Shown here in pieces: positions 60,334 through 64,000 of a stretch of DNA of 64,000 nucleotides. The notes beneath the pieces were generated by a model. The model saw nothing but the letters and a program-made list of their open reading frames with translations, was not told the origin of the DNA and made no database searches. The DNA is from Bacillota bacterium (lineage in GTDB: Bacteria > Bacillota > Clostridia > Oscillospirales > Ruminococcaceae): contig JAEWWW010000106.1 of NCBI GenBank assembly GCA_023396215.1, positions 1-64,000 on the forward strand. Reading direction: 5' to 3'. The position numbers were made by a program, and so were the translations under genes. Positions within the stretch are counted from its first letter, which is position 1. The number at the start of each line of letters is the position of its first letter.

Positions 60334-60650
60334 GATCCCTGAAAAGTCCCTCCCCAAAAACGAAATATGTAAATGGAAAAGCCAGTTAACGGGGCAGGAA
60401 CCTCGATTTTCCGGCTCTTTTTTTATCCAATAATTTATATTTAAAACGTTACGAATTTAGTTTTGTGCAGTAAGTTTAAATGTTGCCTTATTATACAGAT
60501 ATATGGAGATTAACAATAAATTATTTAGTATATATTGATATTAATTATTAAAATAGACTCAATGCTTTTTGCTGATTAAAACAAAAAACTTTTAAAAAGT
60601 ATAATTTAAACACAGAAAATTGTAAAAGTATACAATAATAAAAATAATTG
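60334..60650. other. AT-rich intergenic region
   Basis: No gene is seen. A weak terminator-like feature (GCCAG...CCGGCTCTTTTTTT, near 60374-60425) follows the tRNA fragment. A weaker match to the LacI-type site (TTTAAAACGTTACGAAT, 60440-60456) lies about 200 bases before the regulator promoter. Confidence 0.45.
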
Positions 60651-60679
60651 TTGAATTTTAAACCGTTCTAATATATAAT
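60651..60679 (+). promoter_or_regulatory. Promoter with embedded operator, second LacI gene
   Basis: TTGAAT (60651-60656) and TATAAT (60674-60679) are 17 bases apart. The operator TTTTAAACCGTTCTAA (60656-60671) fills the spacer, so the bound repressor would block RNA polymerase: autoregulation. Confidence 0.7.
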
Positions 60680-60732
60680 TAGGCCATTCTATAACTTTGC
60701 AGACGCTGGGTGGGCAGGAGGACGGTTGATTT

Positions 60733-61779
60733 ATGGTTACTATTCGCGATGTTGCCGCCAAGGCGGGAGTTTCTATCAGTACCGTTTCGTTGGTATTAAA
60801 TAAAAGCCCGCTGGTTAAGGACCAAACGAGGGAGCATGTTCTGAGCATCATAGAGGAGCTGCAATATGTCGTAAACAATAGCGCCAGAGGGCTCAGCTCC
60901 AAAACCACCAATAGCCTGGGCGTCGTTTTTATGGCGGAGCAGAATGTGGACGCTCGCGAGGTCAGCTATGACTTTGACCAGCGTACGGGCTTGAGCTCCT
61001 TTAATATCAGCAACGGCATTATGTCTGCTCTGCTTGATACCGACTACGGTATTGTAACCGAGCGATTTTGTTCGGTTGAAGCCCCGGATGATCTTCCCAA
61101 AATTATAAAATCCCGCCGGGTAGACGGCGTATTTATTGTCGGCGCCCCATATACGCTGCAATTGATTGAAAATCTGAGAAAAATCGAGATGCCGTTTGTG
61201 ATTGTGGGCGTGGACAGCTTTGAAAGCGGTGTGGATTCCATCTTTGCCGACCCTGGCGAGGGCACGGCCATAGCATTCCGTTATCTAAGAGAAACAGGGC
61301 ATGAGAATATCTGTTTAATCAGCCCCAAAAACCGGCACTCGTATTACACGAGGGCAGCGGCAATTACGCGCATCGCCTATGAAACGGGCGCTGATTTCAA
61401 CCATGACTGGATCATCGGCTGCGAGAGCAACAACGGAAAGAGCGGCTACGACGCCTTCAAGGAATTTTATGAGCAGGGCAACCGGCCGGACGCTATTATT
61501 ACGGGCAACGACTATACCGCTATGGGTATTTTGCGTTATCTCTATGAAAACGGCATTAAGGTACCTGACGACATCTCGATTATTCCATACGATGATTCCT
61601 CTTTTTGCGGATATGCGGTGCCGGCTTTGACCAGCGTTAACATTCGCCGGGAGCTCATCGGCGAGCGCGCCGCCCGTTGCCTTTTAGCCAGAATCGAAAA
61701 TCCGGGTAAACCCGTGGAGTCCATCTCGATTTCGCCGCAGTTGGTGATACGCGAAAGCGTAAAGGACAGGTTGCAATGA
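60733..61779 (+). CDS. LacI family transcriptional regulator (2)
   Basis: At 348 aa, the helix-turn-helix (TIRDVAAKAGVSISTVSLVLN) is followed by the hinge and a sensor domain with GLSSKTTNSLGVVF, then IITGNDYTAMGILRYL and VPDDISIIPYDDS. It probably controls the next genes, since related operator sites stand before itself (60656), before the oxidoreductase (61823) and before the binding protein (63264). AGGAGGACGG precedes the ATG. Confidence 0.93.
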   Translation: MVTIRDVAAKAGVSISTVSLVLNKSPLVKDQTREHVLSIIEELQYVVNNSARGLSSKTTNSLGVVFMAEQNVDAREVSYDFDQRTGLSSFNISNGIMSALLDTDYGIVTERFCSVEAPDDLPKIIKSRRVDGVFIVGAPYTLQLIENLRKIEMPFVIVGVDSFESGVDSIFADPGEGTAIAFRYLRETGHENICLISPKNRHSYYTRAAAITRIAYETGADFNHDWIIGCESNNGKSGYDAFKEFYEQGNRPDAIITGNDYTAMGILRYLYENGIKVPDDISIIPYDDSSFCGYAVPALTSVNIRRELIGERAARCLLARIENPGKPVESISISPQLVIRESVKDRLQ

Positions 61780-61822
61780 GGCTGTGGGATTGCGCGAAGT
61801 CTGCGCTTCCTTAAATTCAAAA

Positions 61823-61838
61823 TTTAAAACGTTCTAAA
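61823..61838. promoter_or_regulatory. LacI-type operator before the oxidoreductase
   Basis: TTTAAAACGTTCTAAA, sharing CGTTCTAA and the preceding TTTAA with the sites at 60656 and 63264. It lies 30 bases before the GTG at 61868. Confidence 0.65.
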
Positions 61839-61867
61839 AATACTATTCAGATAAAAGGAGTTCAGCA

Positions 61868-63259
61868 GTGGATATCAATTTCAACTTAAAACCTGACGAA
61901 ATGCAGTATCAAACCGATGTGGTGGTCGTAGGCGGTGGGCCCGCGGGCTTCTGCGCGGCCATAGCCGCCGCAAGAAACGGCGCCAAGACTATTTTAGTTG
62001 AGCAGGGCGGCTGTTGCGGCGGCATGGCAACCCGAGGCTTGGTGGGGCCCTTTATGACCTGTTACGACAAGGACGGCCAGCAGATGATTATCAGGGGCTT
62101 ATTTGAAGAAGTGGTGGACCGCCTGGTGGAGAAAGGCGGAGCCATTCACCCCTCACAGGTTCGCAAAAAAACGGCGTATACCTCCTGGATTGAAACCGGG
62201 CATGATCATGTGACGCCATTTTGTCCGGAGGTTCTCAAGCGGGTAATGGATGATATGCTGCTGGAGGCGGGCGTTGAGGTGCTTTATCACACCACCTATG
62301 TGCAGCCCATCAGCAGAAACGCCACAATGGCGGGGATTGCAGTCTACTCCAAATCCGGATTTGAGGCCATTGGCGCAAAGGTGGTTATTGATTGCTCGGG
62401 GGACGGCGACGTAGCCGCGCACGCTGGCGTTCCCTTTGAAATGGGCAACGAAAAATTGCGGCTTATTCAGCCCTCCACCACGTTTTTTAGAATCTGCGAT
62501 GTCGATGCGGAAAAAATGGAGGCAGATATACAAGCAAATATCAACAATTTTTACCGCAAAGATGGCGTCAACTACCGCAGCTTTCACTGGTGGGTTGCGC
62601 AGGCCCGAGAGGCTGGGGATTGGACCCTCAACCGAACCTCCATCGGAATATTTAAAAGCGTCAATGGAGAATGGGCCATCAATACCTCCCGGCTCCCGGA
62701 TATCGATTCCACAAATAACAAAAGCCTTACCCGCGGCGAAATTGAAGGCAGGAAACAGGTGGAAGAAATCTTCCGCTTTATAAGAAAATACATTCCCGGC
62801 TGCGAAAACGCACGGTTGATGTGCAGCGCTTCCACGGTGGGAATTCGGGAGAGCCGACACATCAAGGGTACATATCGATTGGAACTGGAGGATATCCTCC
62901 AAGGCCGGGTGCCTTCGGACAGTATAGTGATTGCGGCCAATTCGGTGGATATTCACGGACGGTACGGCCCCAGTTCAAATCAATACCTTACCATCGAGAA
63001 TGGACAGTATTACGGCCTTTCCTATGGCTGTATGCTCCCGCAAGGGGTGGACCAGCTATTGGTAGCCGGGCGGAGCATCTCGGCTTCCTCGGAGGCGGCC
63101 GGAGCGGTTCGCGTAATGCCGCCGTCGATGGCTTTGGGACAAGCTGCGGGAACAGCGGCGGCTTTGGCGGTTCAGGATGGTTGTCTTGTCAAAGAGCTTG
63201 ATATCCAAAAACTGCAAGAGACGCTTGTGTCCCAAAAGGCATATCTGCCTTTCGTATAG
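61868..63259 (+). CDS. FAD-dependent oxidoreductase, FAD_oxidored family
   Basis: At 463 aa from a GTG with AAAGGAG upstream. The FAD motif VVVVGGGPAGFCAAIAAARNG (about 19-38) is followed by the group motif GGCCGGMATRGLVGPFM (about 47-62), characteristic of FAD-dependent oxidoreductases near sugar ABC systems. A further family box is CSGDGDVAAHAGVPF (about 178-192), and VRVMPPSMALGQAAGTAAALA stands near the C-terminus. It should oxidise a sugar or cyclitol-type compound in the cytoplasm, feeding the LacI-controlled pathway. The substrate is not known. Confidence 0.88.
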   Translation: MDINFNLKPDEMQYQTDVVVVGGGPAGFCAAIAAARNGAKTILVEQGGCCGGMATRGLVGPFMTCYDKDGQQMIIRGLFEEVVDRLVEKGGAIHPSQVRKKTAYTSWIETGHDHVTPFCPEVLKRVMDDMLLEAGVEVLYHTTYVQPISRNATMAGIAVYSKSGFEAIGAKVVIDCSGDGDVAAHAGVPFEMGNEKLRLIQPSTTFFRICDVDAEKMEADIQANINNFYRKDGVNYRSFHWWVAQAREAGDWTLNRTSIGIFKSVNGEWAINTSRLPDIDSTNNKSLTRGEIEGRKQVEEIFRFIRKYIPGCENARLMCSASTVGIRESRHIKGTYRLELEDILQGRVPSDSIVIAANSVDIHGRYGPSSNQYLTIENGQYYGLSYGCMLPQGVDQLLVAGRSISASSEAAGAVRVMPPSMALGQAAGTAAALAVQDGCLVKELDIQKLQETLVSQKAYLPFV

Positions 63260-63263
63260 ATCG

Positions 63264-63279
63264 CTTTAAGCGTTCTAAA
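63264..63279. promoter_or_regulatory. LacI-type operator before the binding protein
   Basis: CTTTAAGCGTTCTAAA, same core as at 60656 and 61823, 25 bases before the ATG at 63304. Confidence 0.6.
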
Positions 63280-63303
63280 TAAAAATAAGAAAGAGGTTTA
63301 TTC

Positions 63304-64000
63304 ATGAAAAAGCTCACTGTACTCGTACTTGCGCTTGTAATGGTAGTGACTCTCCTCTCGGGCTGCACCTCTGGGCCGACAACGCCCGCCGGTCCCTCGG
63401 AGTCTCCCTCCACTCCTTCTCCCTCTTCTTCCGCCCCAGTCAGTTCCGACCCCACGGCGTGGATTATCAATTCCGACACCTCAATCTCCGGCACGGTACG
63501 CTTCTGGATTCCCTTTGCCGGTAATCAGGGCATGGATGATATGATCGCTGATTTCAACAAGACCTACCCCAACATTAAGGTGGAGCTCAACACCTACGCC
63601 AACAGCGCCGAGGGCAACGTTGCGGTCAACACCTCCCTTATGGCGGGCGAAATTGACGTGCTGGCTTCCTTTGAAATCGTCAACCTGATGGCGCGGTTGG
63701 AAAACGGCATGTACAAGGACCTCACCGATAAGGTAAAGGCCGAGAACATCAGCCTGCTGGATAACTGGGGCACCGAAGCCTATAACTATAAGGATTCGGT
63801 GTATGTACTGCCCAGCGGCGGTATCACCAACTACGTCGCCATCAATAAAAACGCCTGGGATGAGGCCGGTTTGGGCGCACTCCCCACCGCGTGGACCTGG
63901 GATGATTACATCGCGGCCAGCGAAGCCATGACCAAGCGCGACGCCTCCGGCAAGACCACCGTTTACGGCGGCTCCAACTGTCATGTTATCGCCGATGTCC
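63304..64000 (+). CDS. Carbohydrate-type ABC substrate-binding lipoprotein (partial)
   Basis: The gene runs off the right edge; 232 residues are visible. A lipoprotein signal ends in TLLSGC (Cys about 21), then comes a Ser/Pro-rich linker (about 23-50). The binding domain of the MalE/UgpB group begins GTVRFWIPFAGNQGMDDMIADFNKTYPNIKVEL. LPSGGITNYVAINKNAWDEAG is the hinge segment. It is the first component of an importer whose permeases should follow outside the window. AAGAGG lies before the start. Confidence 0.9.
   Translation, partial: MKKLTVLVLALVMVVTLLSGCTSGPTTPAGPSESPSTPSPSSSAPVSSDPTAWIINSDTSISGTVRFWIPFAGNQGMDDMIADFNKTYPNIKVELNTYANSAEGNVAVNTSLMAGEIDVLASFEIVNLMARLENGMYKDLTDKVKAENISLLDNWGTEAYNYKDSVYVLPSGGITNYVAINKNAWDEAGLGALPTAWTWDDYIAASEAMTKRDASGKTTVYGGSNCHVIADV

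Noticed and set aside
1..64000. CRISPR array, rRNA genes, complete tRNA genes, insertion sequence transposases, integrase
   Set aside because: None seen by reading; only tRNA 3' fragments and a transposase-less MITE-like element are present.

Overview
The window comes from a low-to-mid GC, endospore-type member of the Firmicutes, most likely class Clostridia and probably an Oscillospiraceae-like gut anaerobe. This is an inference from gene families (SpoVG, a YIEGIA-type protein, TAXI-TRAP and GlpA/GlpB/DUF1667 sets, a MobP3-type conjugative element), not from a database search.

Positions 1-30,973 are the right-hand part of an integrated conjugative or mobilizable element, with almost every gene on the minus strand. 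Reading in the direction of transcription (right to left): a partition/regulation block (131-aa protein, SpoVG, ParA, two ParB-like proteins), a 2,025-aa adenine-methylase/SNF2-type helicase with a second gene nested in another frame, a set of element-specific proteins (proline-rich membrane protein, HAD/YodL protein, DUF3849, DUF3991-Toprim), a hairpin-rich candidate oriT, a Fic protein, a MobC-like RHH protein, a duplicated AbrB protein, a MobP3-like relaxase, an HD-GYP protein, two DNA methyltransferases, SSB, a radical SAM enzyme, surface proteins (RCC1-repeat protein, DUF6550-like protein, a tryptophan-rich secreted protein), and the N-terminus of a VirD4/TraG-type coupling protein cut by the window edge. 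Four identical 19-bp palindromes punctuate the element. A convergent type I toxin-antitoxin module lies at 3.8-4.0 kb. The element ends at a 3' fragment of tRNA-Lys(UUU) at 30,974-31,028. No integrase is in the window; the other end lies to the left.

Positions 31,029-60,303 carry metabolic cargo: a LysR-controlled TAXI-TRAP transporter with a PHP hydrolase, a 180-bp MITE-like element, a large secreted glycerophosphodiesterase, and a nine-gene minus-strand operon under a divergent LacI regulator. That operon combines an SsuA/TauA-type ABC importer (with an asymmetric pair of ATPases), GlpA-like and GlpB-like flavoproteins, DUF1667 and a LarA-family racemase. A decaying block follows (malic enzyme, 2-hydroxycarboxylate transporter remnant, AEC permease, all broken). 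After it come a D-2-hydroxyacid dehydrogenase, a YIEGIA pair, an SDR, and a molybdenum hydroxylase operon. The large-subunit gene of that operon is cut exactly where a second tRNA 3' fragment begins (60,303-60,333). The two tRNA fragments are in the same orientation and bracket about 29.3 kb.

Positions 60,334-64,000 hold another LacI-family regulon: regulator, FAD-dependent oxidoreductase and the start of a sugar-type ABC binding protein. Shared TTTAAnnCGTTCTAA-like operator sites precede each gene, the first lying inside a 17-bp promoter spacer.
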